64,000 nucleotides of DNA from Mycolicibacterium sp. 018/SC-01/001 (GTDB taxonomy: Bacteria; Actinomycetota; Actinomycetes; Mycobacteriales; Mycobacteriaceae), in assembly GCF_007096635.1 (NCBI RefSeq), contig NZ_VKAA01000026.1, forward strand, positions 1-64,000, given 5' to 3'. This document shows, one piece after another, positions 23,909-32,091 of the stretch (position 1 is its first letter; every line of letters begins with the position of its first letter). The notes under the pieces were generated by a model. That model had not been told where the DNA came from. It ran no database searches and saw only the letters and a program-made list of their open reading frames with translations. The position numbers and the translations under genes are program-made.

Positions 23909-25056
23909 GCAGTACTCCCCTTGGGCACCAGTCCGATCACGTGATCGAGACCGGTGCGGACGGCAGCGGCGACGGGTCCCGGCACCAGACCTATCAGTCC
24001 GAGTACCGGGTGGACGACGTGGGGGGTGACGGCACTGGCGAGTTGACGCAGGCGCAGCGCGTCCCCGCCCGCCCAGTCCGGATCGGTGTCGGCGAGATGG
24101 TGCGGGTCGGCGAGCGCGTCCACGGGCTTGCGGGGCGGACTCGTGACCGAGGCGCGGATCGCATCTTCGATACCGGTGAGCCCGCCGGGCGGGTCAGGGA
24201 CCAGGCTGTCGAGCCCGTCCTGGGTGGCCATCATCGGGAAATCGAGCGATTCGATCAGATCGCCCGCCAAACCGCCGGGGACCGGAAGGATGACGCCGCT
24301 GACCATCGACACCAGAGACGTGTCGACGCCGTAGACGGGCACCGGGGTGCGCCAGATGCCGGCGATCCGCGCGTACGTGCGCAGCAGGTCGCCGTAGGTG
24401 GTGGTCTCGGGGCCGCGGATGTCGTAGGAGCCTGCGGGAACCCTCTCGTCAGCGGCGGCGACGAGGTAGTGGAGCACGTCGCGAATCGAGATCGGGTCGA
24501 TGGGGTTGGCCGACCATTCCGGCATCGGCAGCAGCAGGAACCGGTCGGCCACGTAGCGCATCATCTCGAACGACGTCGAGCCCGCACCGAGCACGATCGC
24601 AGCACCCAGCCACACCAGGTCGGGTCCGCCGTCGATCTGCAGTGCGTGGGCGACCTCGGCCCGGCTGGTCAGGTGCTCGGAGAGTGGTCCGCCGTCGGGC
24701 GCCTGCGGTACGAAGCCGCCGAGGTAGACGATGCGGCGCACACCGGCGGCTTTGGCCGCCTCGGCGACGTTCGCGGCGGCCTGGTTGTCGGCCTCCCGGA
24801 AACCGGGCTGCCCGATGCCGTGCACCAGGTAGTAGACGACGTCGACGGGTCCGGCCTCGTCGAACGCCCGCCGGGCCGACGCGGGATCGTGGGCATCCAA
24901 TTCGACCGCCGAAACGCGGTCGTGCCAACCGAACTCGCTCAGCTTGCCAGGGTCGCGACTGACGGCGACGACGTCGTTGCCGTCGGCCAGGAGTGCCGCC
25001 ACTAGGCGCGAACCGATGTAACCGCTCGCACCGGTGACCAGAGTCCGATTACCCAC
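23905..25056 (-). CDS. NAD(P)-binding epimerase/SDR-like protein with long C-terminal domain
   Basis: A 383-residue protein. The atypical-SDR Rossmann fold begins with VTGASGYIGSRLVAALL near 7-23; VVYYLVHGIG (about 73) and IVYLGGFVP (about 112) mark later strands. The C-terminal 90 residues, rich in Pro and Val, are predicted membrane-associated (LGLIGLVPGPVAAAV). It is similar in layout to the DUF2867-linked NAD-epimerases of actinobacteria. GTG 25056 gives the usual start two codons before the first beta strand; an upstream TTG is also possible. Coupled to the CPBP protease gene. Reaction unknown. Confidence 0.82.
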   Translation of the reverse strand: MGNRTLVTGASGYIGSRLVAALLADGNDVVAVSRDPGKLSEFGWHDRVSAVELDAHDPASARRAFDEAGPVDVVYYLVHGIGQPGFREADNQAAANVAEAAKAAGVRRIVYLGGFVPQAPDGGPLSEHLTSRAEVAHALQIDGGPDLVWLGAAIVLGAGSTSFEMMRYVADRFLLLPMPEWSANPIDPISIRDVLHYLVAAADERVPAGSYDIRGPETTTYGDLLRTYARIAGIWRTPVPVYGVDTSLVSMVSGVILPVPGGLAGDLIESLDFPMMATQDGLDSLVPDPPGGLTGIEDAIRASVTSPPRKPVDALADPHHLADTDPDWAGGDALRLRQLASAVTPHVVHPVLGLIGLVPGPVAAAVRTGLDHVIGLVPKGSTA

Positions 25057-25085
25057 GGTAGGGCTGTACCCCAACGACCCTGATG

Positions 25086-25613
25086 TCAGACGTTGCCTGT
25101 GTCACGGTGCAGTTTGACCAGCTCGCGGTACAGCAGCGCGTTGGTCCGGATGCCTTCTTTCTCGCCGTCGCCGAGCTCGCGGCGCACCTTGGCCGGCACC
25201 CCCGCGACCATGTGTCCGGGCGGGATCACCGCCCCCTGGGCCACGACAGCGCCGGCGGCGATCAGGCACCCGGGGCCCACGGTGGCGCCGTTGAGCACGA
25301 CCGCACCCATCCCGACCAGAGTGTCGTCGCCGATGGTGCACCCGTGCAGCACCGCGTTGTGCCCGACCGTCACCCCGGCACCGATGTGCGCGGGGAACCC
25401 CGGATCCACGTGGACGGTCACGCCGTCCTGGATGTTGCTGCCCTCCCCGATCTCGATGTTCTCGGTCTCCGCGCGCAGCGTCGCGCCGTACCAGACGCTG
25501 GCGCCGGCGGCGAGGACGACGCGACCGACGAGGGTGGAATTCGGTGCGGCCCAACTGTCCGGGTGCAGCTGCGGGGCGTGCCCGGCGATGGGGAGGATCA
25601 GTGGCTCCGGCAT
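25086..25613 (-). CDS. gamma-carbonic anhydrase-like hexapeptide-repeat protein
   Basis: A 175-residue left-handed beta-helix protein with repeated hexapeptides from about 20 to 140. Zinc ligands of gamma carbonic anhydrases are seen: the His of TVHVDPG near 70 and both His of TVGHNAVLHG near 87-96. It resembles the YrdA/PaaY group, which hydrates CO2 or hydrolyses thioesters. The ATG is preceded at 6 nt by TACGAT, so the message is likely leaderless. Its end lies 29 bp from the epimerase start on the same strand. Confidence 0.9.
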   Translation of the reverse strand: MPEPLILPIAGHAPQLHPDSWAAPNSTLVGRVVLAAGASVWYGATLRAETENIEIGEGSNIQDGVTVHVDPGFPAHIGAGVTVGHNAVLHGCTIGDDTLVGMGAVVLNGATVGPGCLIAAGAVVAQGAVIPPGHMVAGVPAKVRRELGDGEKEGIRTNALLYRELVKLHRDTGNV

Positions 25614-25619
25614 GCCGCC

Positions 25620-25625
25620 ATCGTA
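25620..25625 (-). promoter_or_regulatory. -10 hexamer of leaderless gamma-CA gene
   Basis: TACGAT on the minus strand, 6 nt before ATG 25613; close to the sigma-A consensus. Confidence 0.55.
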
Positions 25626-25670
25626 GGGTCGGTTCCCGCGGCATCCGTGCGCGCGTGCGATCCTCTCGTC

Positions 25671-26585
25671 GTGACAGTGACGTCGACCCCCACCGCCCTG
25701 CAGATCGTCGACGGTGTCGATCTGTCCGGCAGGACCATCGTGATCACCGGCGCGACGTCGGGGTTGGGCCGCGAGTCGGCCCGGTGCCTGGCACACACCG
25801 GTGCTCGGGTGATCCTGACCGGCCGCGACGACCCTGCGCTGGCCGAGACCCGGGCATGGGTGCATGACCAGGTGCCGGGGGCGGAGACCGCCACGGTCCG
25901 GATGGATCTGGCGTCGCTCGAGTCGGTGAGCGACGCCGCGGCGCAGATCATGGATCTGACGCCGGCCGTGCACGTGCTGATGAACAACGCCGGGGTGATG
26001 TTCACACCGTTGCGACGGACGGTCGACGGGTTCGAGATGCAGTTCGGCACGAACTATCTCGGTCACTTCGAGCTGACCCGCTGCCTGCTGCCCGCGCTGG
26101 TCGCCGCTGACGGTGCCCGGGTGGTGAACCTGTCGTCGGCCGGTCACCGGCTCGGCGACATCGACCTCGACGACCCGAACTGGGAGCTGCGCGACTACGA
26201 CAAGTTCGCCGCATACGGCGCGTCGAAGACGGCCAACGTGCTGCACGCCGTCGAGACGGATCGCCGCCTGCGCGACAGCGGGGTCCGCGCCTACGCGGTG
26301 CACCCCGGCATCGTCGCCACCGCCCTCGCCCGCCACATGGACGAGCAGGATTTCGCCGACCTCGATCGGCGGGGCCGCACCAACCGGCAATTCACGACAC
26401 CGGAGTACGGTGCGGCCACTCAGGTGTGGGCCGCCGTCAGTGACGAGGTCGTCGAGGCGGGGAGCGTCTACCTCGCGGATTGCGCGGTTGGTGACGTCGA
26501 GTCGTACGCCGTCGACGAGGCCAGGGCGCTGACGCTGTGGGATCTGTCCGAACGGCTCTGCACGGCGGTCGTCAGCGCACGATAA
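25671..26585 (+). CDS. short-chain dehydrogenase (retinol dehydrogenase/WWOX-like)
   Basis: A 304-residue SDR: TGATSGLGRESA near 26-37 (NADP site), NNAGVM near 105, catalytic Ser in NLSSAGH near 148, and Y-x-x-x-K in AYGASKTAN near 183-191. The extra DIDLDDPNWELRDYDKF segment before the catalytic Tyr is typical of the retinol dehydrogenase-like group. Substrate unknown, probably an alcohol or ketone of a lipid. Divergent from the gamma-CA gene; GTG 25671 is the start. Confidence 0.9.
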   Translation: MTVTSTPTALQIVDGVDLSGRTIVITGATSGLGRESARCLAHTGARVILTGRDDPALAETRAWVHDQVPGAETATVRMDLASLESVSDAAAQIMDLTPAVHVLMNNAGVMFTPLRRTVDGFEMQFGTNYLGHFELTRCLLPALVAADGARVVNLSSAGHRLGDIDLDDPNWELRDYDKFAAYGASKTANVLHAVETDRRLRDSGVRAYAVHPGIVATALARHMDEQDFADLDRRGRTNRQFTTPEYGAATQVWAAVSDEVVEAGSVYLADCAVGDVESYAVDEARALTLWDLSERLCTAVVSAR

Positions 26586-26643
26586 CCGCAGATCAGCGGT
26601 TCTTCGGTAACGCTTCGTGGCCGAACGGCGACACAAACTCGAC

Positions 26644-26673
26644 TTGGTCGTGACCCGACCGTGCGCATAGCAT
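26644..26673 (+). promoter_or_regulatory. sigma-A-type promoter of the fasciclin gene
   Basis: TTGGTC (26644-26649) and TAGCAT (26668-26673) are separated by 18 bp. The predicted start near 26680 leaves a leader of about 27 nt holding the AAGGAG ribosome site at 26695-26700. Confidence 0.5.
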
Positions 26674-26706
26674 GCCAGGCGACCTGACGAGTACAAGGAG
26701 CAGAAC

Positions 26707-27444
26707 GTGAAGACCCGCCCGAGCAAGGCCATCGGAATCGCCGCGAGTGCCGCCGCGATCGCCCTGTCGGTGCCGTTGGCTGTCAACGCCTCCGCCCAGC
26801 CGACGACGACGACCGCTCCGGTGGCCCCGATCCCCGACCCGCAGGGTTCGCAGTGCGATGCGTTCAAGACTGCGGTGCCGAACTGGAAGAGCCTGGCCAA
26901 CGTGCCGGTCAGCAAGGTGCTCGCCAGCATCCCGGACATCAGCTCGTTCAATGCCGCGGTCTCGGGCCAGCTGAACCCGGCTGTCAACATCGACCCGGTG
27001 CTCGACAACGGTCCGTTCGTGGTGTTCGCCCCCACCAACGAGGCCTTCGCGGAGCTGCCGCCCGAGCAGCAGGAGATGCTGCGCACCGATCCGGCTGCGC
27101 TGACCAGCCTGCTGTACTACCACGTGTTCCTGGGCCTGCTGGGCCCCGATGACGTCAAGGGCCAGCGGCCCACCCAGGAGGGCACCGAGATCGAGGTGAC
27201 CGGCTCCGGCGGCGACCTCAAGGTCAACGAGACCACGAAGGTGGTCTGCGGTGGCATCCAGGCGCAGAATGCGCGCGTCTACCTGGTCGATCACGTGCTC
27301 AACCCGGCCGATGCCCCGGCCCCGGTCACGGCGACCTCGACCAGCTCGTCGGCGACCCCGACCAGCACCTCGTCGACCACCGCGGCTCCCGCCGCGCCGG
27401 CGGAGACGCCCACCACCCCGGCTGCAGAAGCCCCGATCGGTTAG
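26707..27444 (+). CDS. secreted fasciclin (FAS1) domain protein
   Basis: A 245-residue exported protein. The signal peptide ends near NASAQP (about 28-32), with no lipobox cysteine. One FAS1 domain (about 60-200) has the conserved FVVFAPTNEAFAELP and LLYYHVFLG segments. It resembles the mycobacterial MPT70/MPT83 group, where FAS1 mediates adhesion. A Thr/Ser/Ala/Pro-rich tail (about 205-245) is probably glycosylated or wall-spanning. Its own promoter and AAGGAG site are visible, and a strong hairpin follows the stop. Confidence 0.92.
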   Translation: MKTRPSKAIGIAASAAAIALSVPLAVNASAQPTTTTAPVAPIPDPQGSQCDAFKTAVPNWKSLANVPVSKVLASIPDISSFNAAVSGQLNPAVNIDPVLDNGPFVVFAPTNEAFAELPPEQQEMLRTDPAALTSLLYYHVFLGLLGPDDVKGQRPTQEGTEIEVTGSGGDLKVNETTKVVCGGIQAQNARVYLVDHVLNPADAPAPVTATSTSSSATPTSTSSTTAAPAAPAETPTTPAAEAPIG

Positions 27445-27445
27445 T

Positions 27446-27494
27446 GATTTCGGCGTGGTTGTCGTCGCCCAGCGACGACAACCACGCCGAAATC
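27446..27494. terminator. perfect 23-bp hairpin, bidirectional terminator
   Basis: Bases 27446-27468 pair without a mismatch with 27472-27494 around a 3-nt loop. The stop codon of the fasciclin gene (27442-27444) and that of the convergent acyl-CoA dehydrogenase gene (27499-27501) stand 1 and 4 nt from the two arms. It probably ends transcription from both sides. Confidence 0.85.
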
Positions 27495-27498
27495 GCAG

Positions 27499-28641
27499 CT
27501 ACAGGCCCAGGTCTCGGCCGATGATCTCTTTCATGATCTCGGTCGTGCCACCGAAGATCGTCATGATGCGGCCGTCGACGTAGTCACGGCAGACGCGGTA
27601 CTCCATCATCCAGCCGTAGCCGCCGTGCAACTGCACGCACTGATCGACCACCTTCTTGGCGACCTCGGTCGCCCACCACTTGGCCTTGGCCGCTTCGACC
27701 GCGGTCAGTTCACCGTCGACCACGGCCTGCAGGCACCGGTCCACGTACTGTTCGGTGACATCGAGCTCGGTGTCCATCTCCGCCAGCAGGAACCGGTTGT
27801 GCTGGAAGCTGCCGATCGGCTGCCCGAACGCCTTGCGATCCTTGGCGTATTGCAGTGTCTGACGCCATGTTTCGCGCGCCCCGGCGATCGCGGAGATCGC
27901 GATCGACAACCGCTCGGACGGCAGGTTCTGCATCAGGTGGTAGAAGCCACGCCCTTCCTTGCCGAGCACGTTGGCGTTCGGCACCCGAACGTTCTCGAAG
28001 TGCAGTTCGGCGGTGTCCTGAGCGTGCATACCCATCTTGTCGAGCTTGCGGCCACGGGTGAACCCGGGCATGTCCCGCTCGACCACCAGCAGTGTGAAGC
28101 CCTTGTGACCGGCTTCCGGATCCGTGCGGGTCACGACGACGACGAGGTCGCTGTTGATGCCCGACGAGATGAACGTCTTGGAGCCGTTGAGAATCCAGTC
28201 GTCCCCGTCGCGCACGGCCGAGGTGCGGATGCCCGCGAGGTCGCTGCCGGCGCCGGGCTCGGTCATCGCGACCGCGATGATCGTCTCGCCGCTGATGATC
28301 CCCGGAAGCCACCGCTCCTTCTGCTCATCGGTGGTCAGGTCCTTGAAATACGGCCCGACGACGTCGTTGTGGAGGCTGAGCCCGGGTCCGGGCACACCGG
28401 CCTTGGCGATCTCCTCGTCGATGATCGCGTTGAACCGGAAATCGTCGGTACCGCCGCCGCCGTACTCCTCGGGCATGTTGAACCCGATCAGCCCGTGTTT
28501 GCCCGCCGCGACATAGGCGGACCGGTCGACGAGCCGGTCGGCTTCCCACTTCTCGGTGTTGGGCACGAGTTCGCTCTCGATGTAGCCGCGCACGGTGTCG
28601 CGGAACGCCTCGTGCTCGGCTTCGTAGATGGTGCGCTTCAT
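27499..28641 (-). CDS. acyl-CoA dehydrogenase (FadE type)
   Basis: A 380-residue flavoenzyme. Family motifs: MTEPGAGSDLAG near 120-131 (FAD contact), WILNGSKTFISSG near 147-159, and the C-terminal GGYGWMMEY...FGGTTEIMKEIIGRDLGL. The medium-chain catalytic Glu position in YEGT is Gly (FGGT), as in long-chain-type enzymes that use another Glu. It introduces the 2,3 double bond in acyl-CoA. A GAAGGAG ribosome site precedes ATG 28641. It is the last gene of a thiolase-hydratase-dehydrogenase operon. Confidence 0.94.
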   Translation of the reverse strand: MKRTIYEAEHEAFRDTVRGYIESELVPNTEKWEADRLVDRSAYVAAGKHGLIGFNMPEEYGGGGTDDFRFNAIIDEEIAKAGVPGPGLSLHNDVVGPYFKDLTTDEQKERWLPGIISGETIIAVAMTEPGAGSDLAGIRTSAVRDGDDWILNGSKTFISSGINSDLVVVVTRTDPEAGHKGFTLLVVERDMPGFTRGRKLDKMGMHAQDTAELHFENVRVPNANVLGKEGRGFYHLMQNLPSERLSIAISAIAGARETWRQTLQYAKDRKAFGQPIGSFQHNRFLLAEMDTELDVTEQYVDRCLQAVVDGELTAVEAAKAKWWATEVAKKVVDQCVQLHGGYGWMMEYRVCRDYVDGRIMTIFGGTTEIMKEIIGRDLGL

Positions 28642-28651
28642 ATCGACTCCT

Positions 28652-29443
28652 TCACTTGGCTTTCCAGACCGGCTGGCGCTTCTGCGCGAACGCCAGCGGC
28701 CCTTCCTTGGCGTCCTCGGAGCTGAACACCACGACAGCTTCGCGCATGGTGCGGGTCCAGCCCGGTTCCTCGTCGACGACGACGCCGTCATCGGCCCCGC
28801 GGGCGACCCGTTTGCTGGCCTGCACCGCCAGCGGGGCGTTGACGGTGATGCGTTCGGCCAGCGCGAGCGCCGCGTCGAGCACCCCGCCATCCGGGACGAC
28901 CTCGTTGACCAATCCCCAGCGCTGGGCGTCGGCCGCGCTGATGGGCTCGCCGGTCAGCATCATCTGCATCGCGACCTTGCGCGGAATCTGCTCGACGATC
29001 CGGAACACGCCGCCCGCACCGGCGATCAGGCCCCGCTTCACCTCGGGCAGACCGAATGTCGCGCTCTCCTGAGCCACGACCAGATCACTGGCCAGCGCCA
29101 GCTCGGTGCCGCCACCCAGCGCGGTGCCGTTGACCGCGGCGATGGTCGGCTTGTCGATGAAATGGCGCACGTAACCGGCGAATCCCCACTTGGGATGGTC
29201 GGGGTGTCCGATGTTCTCGCCGCGCGACAGTGCCTTGAGATCGGCTCCGGCACAGAAGGATTTGTCTCCCGAGCCGGTGACGACGACGACCCAGACGTCG
29301 GGATCGTTCTGCGCCTCCTCCAGCGCGTCGCCGAGCGCGATCGACACCGCAGAATTGATGGCGTTGCGCGCCTCGGGACGGTTGATCGTCACCACCATGA
29401 CGTTGCCGCGGCGCTCGACCAGCGCGCCCTCCGTCGAGGTCAC
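28652..29443 (-). CDS. enoyl-CoA hydratase
   Basis: A 263-residue crotonase. Oxyanion segments are SFCAGADLKAL near 66-76 and NGTALGGGTELALASDLVVA near 104-123; the catalytic region GLPEVKRGLIAGAGG near 132-146 retains Glu. It hydrates the enoyl-CoA made by the dehydrogenase encoded 10 bp downstream. The GTG start overlaps the thiolase stop by 4 bp (GTGA), so translation is coupled. A 3-hydroxyacyl-CoA dehydrogenase is absent from the operon and must be supplied elsewhere. Confidence 0.93.
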   Translation of the reverse strand: MTSTEGALVERRGNVMVVTINRPEARNAINSAVSIALGDALEEAQNDPDVWVVVVTGSGDKSFCAGADLKALSRGENIGHPDHPKWGFAGYVRHFIDKPTIAAVNGTALGGGTELALASDLVVAQESATFGLPEVKRGLIAGAGGVFRIVEQIPRKVAMQMMLTGEPISAADAQRWGLVNEVVPDGGVLDAALALAERITVNAPLAVQASKRVARGADDGVVVDEEPGWTRTMREAVVVFSSEDAKEGPLAFAQKRQPVWKAK

Positions 29444-30585
29444 AGCAGCTCCAGGATGGTGGCGTTGGCCTGCCCGCCACCCTCGCACATGGTCTGCAGT
29501 CCGTACTGAATTCCGTTGTCGCGCATGTGGTAGAGCAGCGTGGTCATGATCCGCGCGCCCGAGCCGCCGAGCGGATGGCCGAGTGCGATCGCCCCACCGT
29601 TGGGGTTGAGCTTCTTCTCGTCGGCGCCGATGTCCTTCAGCCACGCCATCGGCACGGGCGCGAACGCCTCGTTGACTTCGAAGGCGCCGATCTGGTCCAG
29701 TGACAGCCCGGAACGCTTGAGCGCCTTCTGCGTCGCGGGAATCGGCGCAGTGAGCATGATCACCGGATCGGCACCGGCCAGCACGGCGGTGTGCACCTTG
29801 GCCAACGGCTTGAGGCCGAGCTCCTTGGCCTTCTCCGCCGACATGAACAGCAGCGCCGCGGACCCGTCGGAGATCTGAGAGCTGTTGCCGGCGTGAATGA
29901 CTCCGTCGTCGCGGAACGCGGGCTTGAGCTGGCCCATCTTCTCCAGCGTGGTGCCGCGGCGGATGCCCTCGTCCTTCAGAACCGGATTACCGTCCTGGTC
30001 CTTGATGGCCACGATCTGGTCGTCGAACGCGCCGGAATCCTGTGCGGCAGCGGCCTTCTCGTGGGAGTCCAGCGAGTACTGGTCGAGATCGGTGCGGCTG
30101 AAGCCCCACTGCTCGGCGATCATCTCCGCGCCGATGCCCTGGTTCGGGGTCCGCTCATAACGGTCCTTGAACCGGGCCGGGTACGGGTTGCCACCACCGG
30201 CCAGCGACGAGCCCATCGGGGTCCGCGACATCGACTCGACACCGCCGGCGACGACGACGTCGTAGTGTCCGGCGACCACGCCGGCCGCGGCGAAGTGCAC
30301 CGACTGCTGGCTCGATCCGCACTGCCGGTCCACGGTCACACCGGGTACCGACTCCGGCCAGCCGGCCGTCAGCAGCGCGGTGCGGGCGATGTCGAGCGCC
30401 TGCTCACCGGCCTGCATCACGCAGCCCCAGATGACGTCGTCGACCAGTGCCGGGTCGACTCCGGCTCGCTCGACCAGACCGTTGAGAACCTGGGCGGACA
30501 GCTCGGCCGGATGCACTCCGGAGAGTCCGCCGTTGCGCTTGCCGACTGGGGACCGTACAGCTTCGACGATGACGGCTTCAGGCAT
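29440..30585 (-). CDS. acetyl-CoA acetyltransferase/3-ketoacyl-CoA thiolase (FadA type)
   Basis: A 381-residue thiolase with nucleophile C89 (DRQCGSSQQ), the His of GGAIALGHPLGGSG and the second Cys of TMCEGGGQANA. It cleaves 3-ketoacyl-CoA with CoA. The layout recalls the FadA5/FadA6 group used for long-chain or steroid-derived acids. The AAGGAG site in the reverse sequence fixes ATG 30585. It is the first gene of the operon; an inverted repeat lies 35-53 bp upstream of the start. Confidence 0.94.
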   Translation of the reverse strand: MPEAVIVEAVRSPVGKRNGGLSGVHPAELSAQVLNGLVERAGVDPALVDDVIWGCVMQAGEQALDIARTALLTAGWPESVPGVTVDRQCGSSQQSVHFAAAGVVAGHYDVVVAGGVESMSRTPMGSSLAGGGNPYPARFKDRYERTPNQGIGAEMIAEQWGFSRTDLDQYSLDSHEKAAAAQDSGAFDDQIVAIKDQDGNPVLKDEGIRRGTTLEKMGQLKPAFRDDGVIHAGNSSQISDGSAALLFMSAEKAKELGLKPLAKVHTAVLAGADPVIMLTAPIPATQKALKRSGLSLDQIGAFEVNEAFAPVPMAWLKDIGADEKKLNPNGGAIALGHPLGGSGARIMTTLLYHMRDNGIQYGLQTMCEGGGQANATILELL

Positions 30586-30619
30586 TGGGCACTCCTTCAT
30601 GGGACGGGATGCCTCGAAC

Positions 30620-30638
30620 GTAAACGAACAAGGTTTAC
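30620..30638. promoter_or_regulatory. GTAAAC-N7-GTTTAC inverted repeat, candidate operator
   Basis: A perfect 6-bp dyad with a 7-nt centre lies between the thiolase start and the CoA-transferase stop. The block GGTTTACT (30632-30639) recurs at 32026-32033 in the gap before the FadR-type regulator gene, which makes that regulator a candidate ligand. No footprint-type evidence is available. Confidence 0.45.
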
Positions 30639-30651
30639 TAGGTCAACTTCC

Positions 30652-31956
30652 TCACTGACGGCGGGCGGCGCGGTCTGCCGCGTCGGTCAGCTCGTCCCGG
30701 AACAGCGGGTGCGAGATGGCCGCCAACGCGTGTCCACGCTCGCGCACCGACAGTCCTTCCAGCTCGGCGGCGCCGTACTCGGTGACGATGACGTCGACGT
30801 GGTGGCGCGGTGTGGTGACGACCGCGCCGGCGGCGAACTGCGCGACGATGCGCGAATGGATGACGCCGTCGCGCTCGAACGTCGACGGCAGGCAGATCAG
30901 GGACCGATCGGACAGCTCGAGGCCGACGCCGGCGACGAAATCCTCGGCACCGCCGATCCCGCTGAACTGTTCGTCGCCGATGGTGTCGGCCACCACCTGA
31001 CCGTGCACGTCGACCGCCAGCGCTCCGTTGATCGAGATCATGTCGGTGTTGGCCGCGATCACCTCGGGCGCGTTGACCACCTCGACGGGCAGGAAAGCGA
31101 CCTCGGCGTTGCCGTCGAGCCAGGCGTAGAGGTCCGCCGACCCGAGGGCGAAGGTCGTGACGCTGACACCGTCGTACTGGCCTTTGTGCGCGTTGGTGAC
31201 CTTGCCCGCCTGATGCAGCCGCATGCAGCCGTCGGTGAACATCTCGCTGTGCAGCCCGAAGTCGCCGACGTCGCCCTCGGCGAGCAGGGTCGCGATCTGA
31301 CTCGGGATCGCACCGATCCCGGTCTGCAGCGTGGCCCCGGAGCCGATGAACTCCACCGCATGTCGCGCGATCGCCCGGTCGGTGTCGGTGGGGTCCGCGC
31401 CGGGCAGCGCGAGCGGCGGTTCGGTCGACGGGATCAGCACGTCGATCTCGTCGACGTGCAGCGCATGGCGGTATCGCTCGCCCCACCCGCCCGTGCGCGG
31501 AAACGCCTCGGAGGCTTCGACGATCAGCAGCCGGTCCGGATCGGCTCCGGCCCGGTGCAGTTCGGCGACGGTGGCGCCGGCGTGCAGCGACAGCGAGCAC
31601 CAGCCGTCGGGGTCAGGTGGTGTCGCGACCGTGGCCATCACGCGGGGTCGCTGCCGTTCCAGCAGCGGCGCGAATCGCCGGAAGTCGGCGGGCATGAAGT
31701 CGACGTCGGCGCCGGAGTCGCGCAGTGCGCGTTCCAGCGGGCCGTAGAACCCCGACAGGTACCGGACCCCCGGGCGGGAGAACAGCTCTGTGCCGACCGT
31801 CAGCAACGCGCCGTAGACCCGCAGGTCCGTCCAGTCGGTTCGCGCGCCGAGCGCCCGCAGGAACGTGGGCGGCTGTCCTGGACCGAGGGGAACGCCCAGC
31901 GTGTCGACGGGCCGAAGCCGATCGGCGGCCATCTCGGCGCTCACGTCCTCCGCCAT
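30652..31956 (-). CDS. acetyl-CoA hydrolase/4-hydroxybutyrate CoA-transferase family
   Basis: A 434-residue two-domain CoA-transferase of the Cat1/Cat2 group. GIGAIPSQIATLLAEGDVGDFGLHSEMFTDG near 215-245 and the C-terminal VIVTEYGAAELEGLSVRERG are family hallmarks. It moves CoA between acids such as acetate, succinate or 4-hydroxybutyrate. It lies just upstream of the thiolase operon on the same strand, separated by 66 bp with an inverted repeat, and divergent from a FadR-type regulator, so it is probably coregulated with beta-oxidation. Confidence 0.9.
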   Translation of the reverse strand: MAEDVSAEMAADRLRPVDTLGVPLGPGQPPTFLRALGARTDWTDLRVYGALLTVGTELFSRPGVRYLSGFYGPLERALRDSGADVDFMPADFRRFAPLLERQRPRVMATVATPPDPDGWCSLSLHAGATVAELHRAGADPDRLLIVEASEAFPRTGGWGERYRHALHVDEIDVLIPSTEPPLALPGADPTDTDRAIARHAVEFIGSGATLQTGIGAIPSQIATLLAEGDVGDFGLHSEMFTDGCMRLHQAGKVTNAHKGQYDGVSVTTFALGSADLYAWLDGNAEVAFLPVEVVNAPEVIAANTDMISINGALAVDVHGQVVADTIGDEQFSGIGGAEDFVAGVGLELSDRSLICLPSTFERDGVIHSRIVAQFAAGAVVTTPRHHVDVIVTEYGAAELEGLSVRERGHALAAISHPLFRDELTDAADRAARRQ

Positions 31957-32025
31957 GCCGCTACCCTGCCACGCAGGTCAGTGTGTCGGGCGCAAGAACG
32001 CGGACTGATTCCGAGGACGCGACAT

Positions 32026-32033
32026 GGTTTACT
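32026..32033. promoter_or_regulatory. second GGTTTACT block before the FadR-type gene
   Basis: This 8-mer copies the right arm of the dyad at 30620-30638. It lies in the 135-bp divergent gap between the CoA-transferase and the regulator. A full dyad is not visible here. Confidence 0.3.
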
Positions 32034-32091
32034 GAGTTGCACAGCTCGCCGCGACGCGCGGTGACCCGAGCCAGTTGGACGTGGAGACACC

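Noticed and set aside
30620..30638. KstR-type site before the thiolase operon
   Set aside because: The AAC and GTT parts are 3 bp apart here, not 2, and the flanking T and A do not fit. Recorded instead as an unrelated inverted repeat.
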